From Pelecanus crispus (lineage: Eukaryota > Chordata > Aves > Pelecaniformes > Pelecanidae): 64,000 bases of DNA. This document shows positions 30,070 to 41,262 of this stretch, piece after piece (positions within the stretch are counted from its first letter, which is position 1; each line of letters opens with the position of its first letter). The stretch lies in NCBI RefSeq assembly GCF_030463565.1, contig NC_134675.1, positions 16,265,862 to 16,329,861 of the forward strand. Direction: 5' to 3'. Position numbers and translations under genes: made by a program. The notes under the pieces are model-generated. The model did no database searches. It was not told the DNA's origin and saw only the letters and a list, made by a program, of their open reading frames with translations.

Positions 30070-30536
30070 TGCTATCAGTGCAGGCTTGAGAACATGATGT
30101 ACCAGTGTCTGAAGACTAACCTGTCCCTCCTGGAGATGTTGATCTGGTCCTCCCCCCGGCAGAGGAAAGCAATACTCTGTGCTGCTCCTGATGACCTGAT
30201 GAAGGCCATTTCTAAAAATTGTCCTGAATACCTTGAAGGAGAACATTTTGTTATCACCCCACCAGATATGCGTGCTGAAAAAGGGACACAAATTCATTAA
30301 AAGTCTGGAGTAGTAAAAGTGTGTCCTTCAAAAGAAAGAAGGTACTGGCAAAGCAAGCCGGTGGATTGTTTCAGAGTTTGTGCTCTTTTAACTTTTGCTC
30401 TTCTGCTCCTCATGGGGCTTTTGGTAAAGCAGTGATGGAATATGCAGAAAAAATGTATTTGTTGCCTGCAAATCAGCTGGAGCAGCTAAGGGTGCCGCCA
30501 TTACGCAGGGAAGACATGAGGGCTGATACATTTTAA
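30070..30536 (+). pseudogene. Small Polinton core/structural-type ORF (disabled)
   Basis: Translation has SPRQRKAILCAAPDDLMKAI, a stop after GTQIH (about 30300), then in another frame SFKRKKVLAKQAGGLFQSL and VMEYAEKMYLLPANQLEQL. The layout is a lysine-rich middle, a KRKK...QaGGl block, and a C-terminal block of the EyA.KM.Ll...le.L type. It matches small basic proteins that Polintons and adintoviruses commonly encode near the penton gene. A second copy of the same ORF lies at 38310-38601. Confidence 0.65.
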
Positions 30537-30540
30537 ATTT

Positions 30541-30975
30541 AAATGGATTTCACGGTAAGCGTCACACAGAGAGGGCAGGTGGTGGTGGGGGAGCTCCCTT
30601 TGCCCATGGTTGTGGGGGCAAAGGGAGCTACCTGTAAGACCATTATGGAGTGCAGGCTGGTGCTATATGTGTTTCTTTGTCCTTAGGTCAGTGACCTTAT
30701 AGAATCTTTCAAAAAGCTCCTGACTGACTGACTGAGGAGGGAGAAGTCAGGAGTGTGCCATGACTTGTCTGTGTTCCTGTATGGGCCTGTAGCAGCCAAA
30801 GAAAGAACAGGCATAGAAATGACAGTGGTGTTCAAGGAAAAAAAAGGAAAAAGCCTGGAAAAGCCTGACTGGCAACCAACTCTCTTCATAACCTGTTAAT
30901 AAAGTTTATCTTTATTTAAGTTAAATTAATTGTCCAATGGTTCATTCGTACATGTGTGAAGTGGCGTGGCTGGCC
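30541..30975 (+). pseudogene. Polinton-associated ORF, function unknown, with poly(A) signal
   Basis: The translation is VSVTQRGQVVVGELPLP, TCKTIMECRLVLYVF, a stop, then SDLIESFKKLL and VCHDLSVFLYGPVAAKE. AATAAA is at 30899-30904. Parts recur at 26375-26600 (same strand, C-terminal part) and 31940-32147 (opposite strand, N-terminal part). I do not recognise the family. Confidence 0.5.
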
Positions 30976-31939
30976 CCAGAAATTTAACAGTTGGATAGAA
31001 GCCTTCCAAGTCCATTTCACGAGAAGCCATTTCTTTTTTCCTTTCCCTTTTGCAACGATGATCTTGCACACACCTGACTTGTTCTGACAGAGCTGAGCAT
31101 AATCACTTGGTTCAAACAGCTGGCATAAATGATCAAAAATTTGCTCTATACCCTGAACAAATGTTTCATAGGCTTCATGTCATGATACCTGATCTAAATT
31201 AACAGATCTGTATTCCTCTACATATCATCTAGCGCTGAACCTCTGGATTGGCTGGTCCCACTGCCTAACATGCTCCATGGAAGCCATGCGGAGGTCTGCT
31301 GCCTCCTCTACCACCCCTGCTACATTTGAGGGTGGGGGGGGAAAGCTGGGCTTTCAAATGCGCCCCCCCCCCCCCCCCCCGGAAAAATCCTCATTGTTTT
31401 TGACAGCCTCTTGCTCTGTAGGGGGCTGCAGTAATCAGAAAGTCCCTTTCAGACGGTCATCTTCTACCCTCATGGGAGACGTGTTCACTGGCCAACCACA
31501 TTCAGAAAAACAGTTTGCATTTAAGGGCCCTTGTGGTCCCCGTAACCCCTTGCCAATAAGACACTTGCAGTGACACAAAATTCGTTAAGTTTTCCTAATT
31601 AGCAGTCTTTGTTTTAACAGTTTTTTCTGTTTTGCTAGCCTGCAAGACAAGGCCCCATAACTAACAGCCCCACCAGCCCTTTTATCACCACCATCCTGCC
31701 TGCTGCTCCTCTGTGCTCATAATGATGGTCTTTGAGTGCTAAAACCATTTGCTTACTGTTGCACCCCCAAAACCTGGCTTAGCTGTACTAATTAATAGTC
31801 TTATTTGTGTGTTTTGCTTCGATGTCCTGTGAACACTAGCCACAGCCGTATCAGCACAGCTAGCACTTGTATGAACATCCCCCAACTTCCAACAGCCACT
31901 GCCAGCCCTCAGTCCTCTGTCTCTTATTTGCATCATCGA
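30976..31939 (+). other. Unresolved interior of the Polinton
   Basis: No complete gene is visible. Minus-strand pieces such as ETFVQGIEQIFDHLCQLFEP (near 31115-31175) could be another decayed ORF. A C run of about 19 bases is at 31363-31381. Confidence 0.35.
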
Positions 31940-32267
31940 GCTAAGGACAAGGGAACACATATACCACCAGCCTGCACCCCATAATGGTCTTACAGGTAGC
32001 TTTGCCCTCTATGGGCAAAGGAAGCTCCACCACCTGTGCTCTCTGTGTGACACTGACCTTGAAATCCAGTTTGTAGTTCACAGGCCCATCGGATGGTTCT
32101 GGTTCACATAGTCTTTTTGGGGATCCCCTTTGGGTCCCCATGCACATGTTCTTCTGAAGCTGTCATTTTGGTCTGGTTTTCCATTTTCACAGACAGTGTT
32201 GCCAGTATCTTGCAGCAGCATGCAAAGCCCAAAGTCTGCCCCAGTAATGCTACGTGGTCATCCTGTT
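31940..32267 (-). pseudogene. Inverted partial copy of the 30541 ORF next to the right TIR
   Basis: The minus-strand translation DFKVSVTQRAQVVELPLP and TCKTIMGCRLVVYVFPCP matches the plus-strand ORF at 30541. It starts close to the inner edge of the right terminal repeat. Several changes separate the two, so the duplication is not recent. Confidence 0.6.
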
Positions 32268-33377
32268 GAGCTGGACCCAGATGCAGGGGACTCTCAGTTT
32301 AGTTCACAGAACTGGTCTCTTCTTTGCATGTGACGAGATTTGCGCTGGAGGCCCCTTGGTGGACCTCCTAGGAGAGGTCCATAGCCCTCAGGCATGTTCC
32401 AAGTTGTCCATGCCCCCTCCCCCCTTTTGGTGTCCCTCCACCCTCTTGAAGTTCCCCTACCCCCCCCACCCCGGACACATCAGGGCTTGTTCTGCAGCCT
32501 TTTAAAGTGGGGGACCCCAACCTAGCCTTTTACTTTTGTTTAATTACTTTCTATTCACATTTAAACTTGAATTATTCATTCCATTAGCTCTTTTTAAAGA
32601 ATGCTTTATTAATTTTACATATTTATATGTATTTAATGCCTATAGCCTTATAAATGTGTGTATATATATAAAAGTATACACACATATATACATATATAGA
32701 AGTATATAAAAATATTTATACGTATTTGTACACTCATATATATATTTCTATATATGTATATATTGTGTATATTGCATATAAATGTATATATTTTTATATC
32801 TGAGCACTTCCTGGTCCAAAGGAAGTGGGCAGCCAATCACAGGGCTGCCTGAGAGCTCGTGAGTATGCCGGCATCAAGAAATGGCCGTCAGCCAGTCACA
32901 GAGCAGAATGACATTTAGCAAAATGGCAGCTCCCTGTCATAAAACGGTGGCACCCTGTCATAAAATGGTGGCTGAAACAATATGGAGCCCCTCTGTGTAT
33001 GTAGGGGAAGGGGCTTCCGGGTCTGATGTACTTCCGGGTAAACCAGTATGGGTGGCGGGTCCTGTGCTGTGGTTTAACTCCAGTCAGCAACTAAGCACCA
33101 CACAGCCGCTCGCTCACCCCCACCCCCCACCCCTCCGGTGGGATAGGGGAGAGAATCGGGCAAAAAAAAGTAAAACCCATTAACTCTATCCCAGCTGAAA
33201 TCAGGACGTCCTGCCAGCCAATCACAACAGACCACATAACCAGAAGAGGGGAGTGACTTCCAGGACAAATGGCCCCTGAGGCTGCTGGGAGGGGGAAGGG
33301 GGCAGGGCTTTCACCGGAAGCTGGGGACGGGGCACATGTCACTTCTGTTTTTCTATATCAGTTGTACCTATACTACT
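32268..33377 (-). repeat. Right terminal inverted repeat of the Polinton
   Basis: It is the reverse complement partner of 25398-26374. It also includes a TA-rich stretch (32650-32800). The arm is interrupted by a 144-bp LTR-derived insertion at 33065-33208. Without it the arm is about 966 bp, close to the left arm. Confidence 0.85.
33060..33213 (-). mobile_element. Internally deleted mini-LTR (33065-33208) with target duplication TCCTG
   Basis: Both LTR ends are present: TGCTGTGGTTTAACTCCAGT on the left, and on the right AACTCTATCCCAGCTGAAAT followed by CAGGACG. About 400 central bases are missing. TCCTG stands at 33060-33064 and 33209-33213. The gap in the left arm's counterpart proves that it is an insertion in the terminal repeat. 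Confidence 0.75.
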
Positions 33378-34259
33378 CTCCTGTAAGGAGGTGCCAAGAT
33401 CGGAAATTCGGTGTTTTGTAAATTGCACCAAATTGATAAAAGGTACCTACATGTCTCTGCCCACCCCTATATGCTGCCCAGCAAACACACAGTGGTCAGT
33501 AAACCCTATCTTACTTGAGAAGTAAAGGTTATGCAGCTCATCAGATAAAAATGCACATGAGCAAGCATATATTTTATGAATATGATACCTGGCTCTTTTT
33601 CTGAAGTAGAGGCCAGTGATGCTTCTGCACATGCACTGTTCCTAGCTGTATTCAGAGATCAGTCTGTGGGACAAAAGGAAGAGATTGCTAGACATTGCTC
33701 ATCTCTTACTGTCCTGGTTAAGTTGTAATAATCTTTCCACTTTTTACCAGTATAAAACCTGCAGTATTTGGCTGAAATAATTTATTAGTACTGAGCATAT
33801 ATAAGAAAAATGTTTTCCCTAAGTATTTCATGGACCTTTTAAATAATTTCAAAGAGGCCATGTTCAGAGCCCTTGCAGTCACTTTCCTCAAGTCTCATGA
33901 CAGATATTTTTCATTTCACCAAAGCAAAAGTTCTTCTAACACTGACTTTTAAAAGCATTCTTTCTGGTTATTTTTGCTTAACTGTTGCTGTATGAGCAAC
34001 ACCATCATATGATTTTTGAAGCTAGCTAAGTAATACAGTCTGACTCTCCAAACTGAAGTCACCACCAAATTGAGAAAAAACCCTACAAGTTGCTGAGTAA
34101 GTTTAATGTGCTTGAATACTATTCTTCACAGGCATTGTGTGAACAGAAAAGGGGACACATTCATGAAAGCTATTAGTGAAACTATCCATGCAGAACCCAG
34201 CATATATTCAGTTTATAATTAGACAAAAAAATCTATTTTATCACAGAGGTTAAGGATAT
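33378..34259 (+). other. Unannotated AT-rich DNA
   Basis: No coding sequence or repeat was recognised. Confidence 0.4.
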
Positions 34260-35262
34260 TGTATGGGTTGACCTTGGCTAGCTGCCAGATGTCTACCCAG
34301 CTGGTCTCTCACTCTCCCTCCTCAACAGGGCAGGGGAAGAAAATAAGATGAAAAAGTTCATGGGTTGAGATGAAGACAGGGAGATCACTTACCAATTACT
34401 ATCACAGGCAAAACAGACTCGACTTAGGGAAAAATAATTTAACTTATTGCCAATTAAAAAGTAGAGTTGGATGGTGAGAAACAAAGACAAAAAAGTAAAA
34501 CCCCTCCCCCCGCTCCTTTTTCCAAGGCTCAACTTCACTCCTTCCCTTCATTCCAGACTCATCTACTTCCTCCTCCCCCTGCCCCCCCCCCAGCAGCACA
34601 GAGGGGATGGGGAATGGGGGACTGTGGTCAGTTCATGATAGTTCCTCTCTGCCGCTCCTTCATCCTCACATTTTTCCCCTGCTCCACTGTGGGTCCTTCA
34701 CACAGGCTGCAGTTCTTCAAGAATTGCTCCAGGATGGGCCCTCTCCACAGGCTGCAGTCCTTCAGGATAAACCTGCTCTGTCATGGGTCCTCCACGGGCT
34801 GCAGTTCCTAGCAGAACCTGCTCCAGCGTGGGCTCTCCACAGGCTGCAGCTTCCTTCGGGGAATATCCGCCTGTTCTGGCACGGGGTCCTCCACGGGTTG
34901 CAGTGTGGATATCTGCTCCAGCATGGTCCTTTTCACAGGGTGCAAGGAAATACCTGCTCCACTGTGGTCTCCTCCATGGGCTGCAAGGTAATCTCTGTTC
35001 TGCGCCTGGAGCATCTCCTCCCCTTCCTTCTTCTCTGACCTTGGTGTTTGTACTGCTGTCTCCCTCTTTTTTCCTCTCTGCTCTTCTGGCATTTGTGCCC
35101 TTTCTTAAACATGTTTTCACAGAGGCGCCACCACCAGCTTCGCTGATTGACTCAGCTTTGGTCTGCAGTGGGTCTGTGGTCGAGTCAGCTGGAACCGGCT
35201 GTGTCCAGCACAGGGGAAGCCCCGTGCCTCTTCTCACAGAGGCCACCCCTGCAGCCCCCTGA
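34260..35262 (-). repeat. Avian ERV LTR with internal minisatellite
   Basis: The left edge TGTATGGGTTGACCTTGGC is the reversed 3' end of a common avian LTR family (sense end ...GGTCAACCC...). It contains a reversed AATAAATT-type signal near 34435. Between about 34680 and 35000 some ten imperfect units of CAGGCTGCAGTTCTTCAAG / CTGCTCCA type occur. The right part (GCGCCACCACCAGCTTCGCT near 35126) matches the U3 of the same family. The extreme 5' end is missing. Confidence 0.75.
34680..35000 (-). repeat. Minisatellite within the LTR, about 30-60 bp units
   Basis: Units share GGGCTGCAG, CTCCA and GGTCC or GGGCTCTCC blocks and repeat about ten times with many changes. Confidence 0.7.
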
Positions 35263-38200
35263 TCAGTGTTGGGGAATTTATATTGTACCCCTTGAGACAA
35301 ATTAAACACACCTTTGTGCTTAAATATTAAAAAAAAAAAAAAATTAACAATGCACTGGCAGAGCCCTACCACCATAAGTGGTTCTACAACGAGTCTGCAA
35401 AGACAGAGCACAAGCCAATTCCTTATATACACTTATACCTGCACCAATCATGTGAGCATTGGCATCAGGTGCCATAACCCAGTGTTCAGTGTTTGGTCCA
35501 TCCCCCAGCGACAGTTCTGTTCACCAAAAGTGGTCCCTGAGCACTCACAGTCCACGACTGTTACAAGACCATGCTGTGCCATTTCTTATCTCATCAGCCA
35601 GTTTAACCCATTCTGCAGTTAGGCCTTCTCGCCCTCCATGCCAGATCATTCCTTGGTCACAAATTACCATTGCTGAGCAGTTACAGTTTGAATTTCCCCT
35701 TCATCAGTAATTGGAAAAGGCATCTCTCAGGAAAATCAAGATGCTACAAAATTTTGTTTTGGTGGTTCAATAGATGGAACTTTTCCTTTTGCAAAAAATG
35801 ATCCTATATCTAAGCCCAGTGTTAGGAATAGAACTAACTGAACACACACACAAAGCAGTAATTTGATTGTGCTGTTTGATTTATGCTATTTATTTTGTGT
35901 GTGGAGTCACAAAGAGTTAGAAAATATGCAGAAAACCCTGTGTAACTGTAAAATGTATATGAATCACAGAAATATTTTTTCATGAGAATCAGCCAGACCA
36001 ATCATATCAGAAATACAGTAAATGTAATTACTTTTAAATTTAGTCACTTGACTCTTATTAAAAAAAGAAACAAAAAAGCCTCAAATACTTACCTACTTGG
36101 GAGAAGCTCATACAGTACTATAAAACTTTCAGACTTAATCATGTATGGCAATAGAAACCGAATGAGCAGTTTGCAAATTATATATGTAGAACTGTATCCC
36201 ATATTTCCCAAGTCATTAGCATTTCAGATAGATGAATTAAAAAATAATTTCCTGTTGCCTGTTGAAGCTATTTTGTTTGGGGTTTATACTATTTATCAAA
36301 AATAAAAGTTGAAAAGAGTCTTCTACAGCAGAAAAGGTATTTTTATTTATGATGTTACTTTTTAAACATTTGTAAATTTTCCAAACAAAATTAAAGAGTT
36401 TACCAAACAAAAAGCTACCTAGATAAACTAAATCAATAAGTTTGAAATGTTAAAATGAAACTTTAATTTATTTTCTATTCTTATTTTGAATTTTTCCCTA
36501 AAGGAAATATTCGGCAGCATTGATACAAGATAGGGAAGCACTGAAACATTAAACCTTTATTTTTTCATAAAAAAAAATATTGTGGGAGAACGCTTAATTC
36601 AATTGCCATGGGCTTGCATACTGGACACATGCTAATTAAAATATTCATTTAAATATTCAAAATTAATTATAGATTAAATTTTAAAAAAATGGGTTAAGCT
36701 GTAGTACAATGCCACTAACTTTGCTTTCATGTACATGGGTTTTGATCTTTTATCTTTTCAATCCCAAGAGAATAGTGGAATAATCTCTTTCCAAAATGAA
36801 TATGCTCCTATATTTAAATGAATATGATGTTCTTTTCTTAATTCTTAACTATTTGACAACTATGCTGAGAAAGTCATACTGGCTGTTTACGCTCCAATAT
36901 ATAGTGTTGTAGTTCATTAAGGTAGAGACTAAAATAAAAGTCTCTGCCTTCAGTTAAAGGGGAAAAAAATAAACGCACTTTCTAAAGTGTAGTATAATTA
37001 AATGCCATCATGTTATTTCACTTCTTTTAAAAAAAAAAATTCCCTTAAAAAGAAACTCCAGATCACAGAAAAAGAAACTTGATACTTCTGAATTAAGTTT
37101 GCTCATTTCCATGCAGTAACTGGCAAATATAATGGAAGTCAGGATTAAGGCAATGTTACCATTTGCACCAAGTTCTTGTCTTACTATAACATTTTTCTTA
37201 CTGATTTATAATCAGGAATACCATATGTATGGTACGTAACTAGTCATACTGTGCTTTCAGTCAAGTACGTAATCCACACACATATTTCTCATAAGGATTT
37301 ACATATTGGTAAAGATGGTACAGGGCAGACTATTTGTACAGCAGAAGTCTAAGTATGGAGCTAAGATTTTAAGAAACTGAACACCCAGCTTAGAGTATGT
37401 GATTCTGCTTAAGAAGTAAAGCAGAGTTTTATGGAATTCAAATCTATTTGCATTGTATATTGTTTGCAATGTGCATAATCAGGGTAGCAATAAAATAAAT
37501 ATTCAAGAACTACTTGAGCTGAATGACAACACTAGGAAAAAATAAATTGGGTATGAAAAAAAAAAGGAAAAAAACCATAAAAGATTCCCAGCTGTTACAT
37601 CCAATTTTTAAAAATAGTCTTCTAATGGGAACAGTAGGAAGAAAAGAAAAACCACAAAAATCTAGATATATTTAAAATGGAGCTAGGTAAACTCACAAAG
37701 AAACATTATGTGATTTGCCTGCAATAGAAGGGTCCTGGATTCAGTTATGTAGCATGTACTTTTTAGTTCTCTTTTCTTAAATAAAACATAGACCACCACA
37801 CAGAAAAGTCATAAAATTTTAGAAAAACATTATAGTGGGCCTGCCAACCTAAAAAGCTGAGTTTATGGCTGGAAGGTCTTTGACTCCAATTTCATCTTCC
37901 TTTTTTAACCAGAGAAAACAGTCAAGCAAAGCCTTCTGTTCCACCATCTACCTTCATCCGCTGTCAACATTCCTCCCCTTTCTTACTTTCTCTCTTCCTG
38001 TCCTTTTTTTGCCAGTCTTTCATTCTGTGTCACCAGTTCTAACTTCTGTAACTTCCTGAAGTTTTACCAAGAAGCAACAAAATTCACCAGTAATTCTTAT
38101 TCCTACTTTTTATAGTTATCAGTTCCTTCACATCTTCTGTGAAAATTACGAGTTTGTTACAGAAGGCAAGGAGGCATAGCAGAGGCCCAAGAGCAGTCTG

Positions 38201-38289
38201 CAAATCAAGATGATAATGCTGTTTCAATGTTCATGCAGAATGTATTGTTTGCAAAATAACATCACAGAACCTGCATAAAAAGAAAATTG
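35263..38289 (+). other. Long AT-rich region without genes
   Basis: About 3 kb of AT-rich sequence with A/T runs and no convincing reading frame, RNA gene or known repeat. It could be intronic or intergenic. Confidence 0.4.
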
Positions 38290-38309
38290 TTAAAATCTTG
38301 CTGAATTTA

Positions 38310-38601
38310 ACTGAAAAAGGGCCACAAAATCATTAAAAGCCTGAGTAGTAAAAGTGTGTCCTTCAAAAGAAAGAAGGTACTGGCAAAGCAAGCCAGTGGG
38401 TTGTTTCAGAGTTGGTCCTCTTTTAACTTTTGCTCTTCTGCTCCTCATGGGGCTTTTGGTAAAACAGTGATGGAATATGCGGAAAAAATGTATTTGTTGC
38501 CTGCAAATCAGCTGGAGCAGCTAAGAGTGGCGCCATTACGCAGGGAAGACATGAAGGTTGATGCGGTCTACTCTCTGGATGTTGAAATGAGGGACCTCTA
38601 G
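38310..38601 (+). pseudogene. Small Polinton core/structural-type ORF, second copy
   Basis: SFKRKKVLAKQASGLFQSW, VMEYAEKMYLLPANQLEQL and SLDVEMRDL are nearly the same as the ORF at 30070-30536 and extend further. The N-terminal part with SPRQRKAIL is missing. The two copies are far more alike than the rest of the element would suggest for old relics. Confidence 0.65.
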
Positions 38602-39376
38602 TGATCCTGACCGGAAGACCATTGTACATCACGGAGTTACTGATCCACAATACAGTGAACTTGAGTAGTCCAAAACCTGTGATGCCCCATGCTGCATGCA
38701 CAGCATGGCCTTCAGGCCTGTGTTGTGCTGCACAGGTCCCTTGGCCACAGGATAAACTCAGCCAGCTCATTGTAACAGGAACCTGCAGGCAGGTCCCACT
38801 TGGTACAAGCTATTACGTCACCTGTGTGGAGTTGACATTATCTAAAAGTGCATCGAGAATTTCTTATGTGAATGTGGTTTCTGTTTGACTGTAGAGCTGT
38901 TACCTTGTAAGAAAAAGATATAATAGCTTGAAAGACCGAAAGGGGAGAATGTCTCTTCTGTGGACAGGGTCTGCATGGCGTGCTGCATGGGGGTCATAGT
39001 CCTGTTAGATGCTACGCCACTCAGGGCTCCCAGCATCTAAAGGGACGTAAGATTATCTATGTTATTCTCTTCTTATAGTGTCAGCTCTAATAAATAACAT
39101 TTCAAATGATACCTTACAGAGTCTAAGTGCCTTTCTTATTGGGATAATAATGGACCAGCACTTCCCGGTGCAAAACAGGACCTTCTCCAGAAACCAGGCT
39201 CGATATACCTAGGAGATAGCTAAGGTGTTCTTCAAAAGTATTTGGCACACGTGAAGCAGAGCGATCAGGAAAGGGAGGGGAAATAACTCTTGTTTTTCTG
39301 GTCTGGGCTCTGTAATAATTCACATAAATGTACAGCTCCCTATAATTTCTTACTGCTACCATTTTGTCATGGTTTG
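38602..39376 (+). other. Interior of the second Polinton fragment
   Basis: At 39240-39310 the plus strand reads GGEITLVF, with DNA GGGGAAATAACTCTTGTTTT. This matches the minus strand near 27290 (GKITLVF). No other recognisable gene was seen. Confidence 0.4.
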
Positions 39377-39580
39377 TTAAAATATCAGAGGCTTCCAGGG
39401 CAGAAGATGCAGTTTCACAATCACCTTCCCAAAGTGAAATGAGACGCTCTTGTTCTTGTCAGTCTTTATTTCAATGTTGATTGTATTGATGTATTGGCAG
39501 CTTACTGGCACGTAGAGTGACTTACCATACGTCACTGTCACAATCTCATTGTTATTATAACAAGTCGGAACACAGCACAA
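39377..39580 (-). pseudogene. Penton-like protein C-terminus (Polinton minor capsid)
   Basis: The minus-strand translation YVPVSCQYINTINIEIKTD, followed by FHFGKVIVKLHL, has the pattern of the C-terminal strand region of the Polinton penton (single jelly-roll minor capsid). The typical order is y.pv....i..I.I.I..d.g....F..G.v...Lhf. The N-terminal part is not readable in one frame. Judged by motif only. Confidence 0.6.
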
Positions 39581-39919
39581 TAATTGAACTGTAAAGTCCC
39601 CAACAAGCTTGTTCTATGCAAGATCTGTGTAGAAGTAGAGTTAAACCCTCCAATGATGTCACCCACAAAGGGAAATTTCTTAGCTGCAACGGCCAGAGAA
39701 GCCCCCAAAATATGTGCTAGATCCCCAAATGTAGAAAAAGTTTATAGCTTCTGTTTTGAGCTTTGTTTTCCTTATGACAGGGTCATAGACAAGGCACACC
39801 GTTGGAGAGTCAACAGCTGAAGCTCTCTTTGTGGGGGTTGATAAGACATGTCATATGTTCCATCAACATGGAGAGTGATGGATAATAGTCTTTCCACAAA
39901 GTATACTGCCATGTCTTAC

Positions 39920-40505
39920 TGTACTGGGTCTGGCTGGGATGGAGTTAACTTTCCTCATAGAAGCCCATATAGTGCTGTGCTTCGCATCTGTGACTCGAAC
40001 AGTGTTGACAATGCACCGATGTTTTGGATATTGCCAAGCAGTGCTCGCACAGCATCAAGGCTGTTTCTCCAACCCCGCACCCCCCGCCCAAAGGCCAGTA
40101 GGCTGGGGGTGGGCAAGAGGCTGGGAAAGGACATAGCTGGGACAGCTGACCCAAACGGATATTCCATAACACGTGATGTCATGCTCAGCAAGAAAAGCTA
40201 AGAGAAAGGAGGAGGAAGGGGGGGCATTCGTTATTAAGGCGCTTATCTTCCGAAGTAACCACTACGCATACTGAGGCCCTGCTTCCCGGGAGGTGGCTGG
40301 ACATCTGCCTGCTGATGGGAACTAGTGAATAAATTTCCTCTTTTTGCTTTGCTTCTGTGCGTGGATTTTGGTTTTCTTGTTAAACTGCCTTTATCTCAAC
40401 CCATGAGCTTGTCCACCTTATTTTCTCCCCCTGTCCGGTTGAGGAGGGGGAGTAAGACTGGGGGGGGGGGGGGGGCTGGCAGCCAGCCAAGGTCAAACCA
40501 CAACA
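39920..40505 (+). repeat. Solo LTR, ERVL-related, older subfamily
   Basis: It begins TGTACTGGGTCTGGCTGGGA and ends GTCAAACCACAACA. It keeps the layout of the other LTRs (GTGATGTCATGCTCAG near 40173, CTTTATCTCAACCCATGAG near 40390). No target duplication is visible (CTTAC and GCAGC). Confidence 0.75.
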
Positions 40506-41130
40506 GCAGCCAAACAGCAAATTGACTGTATCAGCTAAACGTAGCCACCGGCTTTTTAACTGTTCCTGGCCTAAGGAAATGCAGACTTAGAGCAAGACAA
40601 CACAAGTTTTAGGGGTACACTTATTGTTAAAATAAGATACATTGTGCATGTATTAGAGCTGATAATATCCTATGACTAATCAATAGTATCTTTTATTTGT
40701 GCAGCTATAGTAGGTATTCAGCTTATTGTTTTACACTTTTCTGTATAGCCCAGTCATCCTCTAAGCAAGTGACTTTGCCTGCCGCAACTCCACCTACTAG
40801 TGGCTGATAAAGTCATAGTGCAAACACCACAATCTCCAAGGAAAACCAAGGCAATGAGATAGCCTGCCAGAAGAACCTTGCTCAGCAGTGGCGTGTTAGC
40901 CTTGAGGTCCAGGTATGTATGGCTCTATCAGACTCAGACGACGATGAAGGAACACTTATGTTCCCCATCACAGAGCTTGTTGGCTAGTTTTCTTCAGCTG
41001 TTAAGCTTTGTTTTTCTTGGTTTAACTGTAACAGTACTTTTTCTAATTGACCAGGTGTCTATGGCTAATTTGTTATAGTTTATATAGTTAGCAGTAATGA
41101 GGAGTTATTCTATACAGAATGAGACCAGCC
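40506..41130 (+). other. Unannotated DNA
   Basis: Nothing recognised. Confidence 0.4.
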
Positions 41131-41262
41131 TGGTTAGCTCAGCTGGTTAGAGTGTGGTGCTAATAATGCCAAGGTCATGGGTTCAATCCCTGCTCACTGC
41201 AGGGGGGTTGGGCTAGATGATCTCTCAAGGTCCCTTCCAACCCAAAGCATTCTATGATTCTA
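41131..41262 (+). mobile_element. tRNA-Ile-derived SINE with CR1 tail, second copy
   Basis: TGGTTAGCTCAGCTGGTTAG and GGGTTCAATCCC form the tRNA-like head. The tail is TTCCAACCCAAAGCATTC. It is about 90 percent alike to the copy at 26905. Confidence 0.85.

Larger units (their letters stand above)
25398..33377 (+). mobile_element. Maverick/Polinton-type DNA element relic (about 8 kb)
   Basis: Two long inverted repeats bound the element: 25398-26374 and 32268-33377. Each starts AGTA(A/G)TATAGGTAC read inward, and the similarity stops sharply outside this point. Polintons are known for long terminal inverted repeats beginning with AG. Between the arms are remnants of DNA polymerase B, the packaging ATPase and small structural-type ORFs, all Polinton hallmarks. 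Intact Polintons are usually 15-20 kb, so much is missing here, including integrase, major capsid and protease. LTR pieces, a SINE and a CR1-type tail have inserted. No 6-bp target duplication is visible (flanks TTTTTC and CTCCTG). Confidence 0.8.
38290..39820 (+). mobile_element. Second Polinton fragment
   Basis: The segment carries a copy of the core-type ORF (plus) and a penton-like C-terminus (minus), with a stretch related to the 27.2-kb ORF. No terminal inverted repeats were found here, so its limits are approximate. Confidence 0.6.

Noticed and set aside
31277..31573. 98-codon frame across the C run in the Polinton
   Set aside because: Low-complexity glycine/proline translation caused by G and C runs; no homologue pattern.
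25398..33377. The inverted arms as a palindrome caused by assembly error
   Set aside because: The arms differ at many positions and by an insertion with its own target duplication, so they are old, separate sequences.
34467..35432. Long overlapping frames on both strands (up to 244 codons)
   Set aside because: They lie in an LTR with an internal GC-rich minisatellite; the repeat keeps several frames open.
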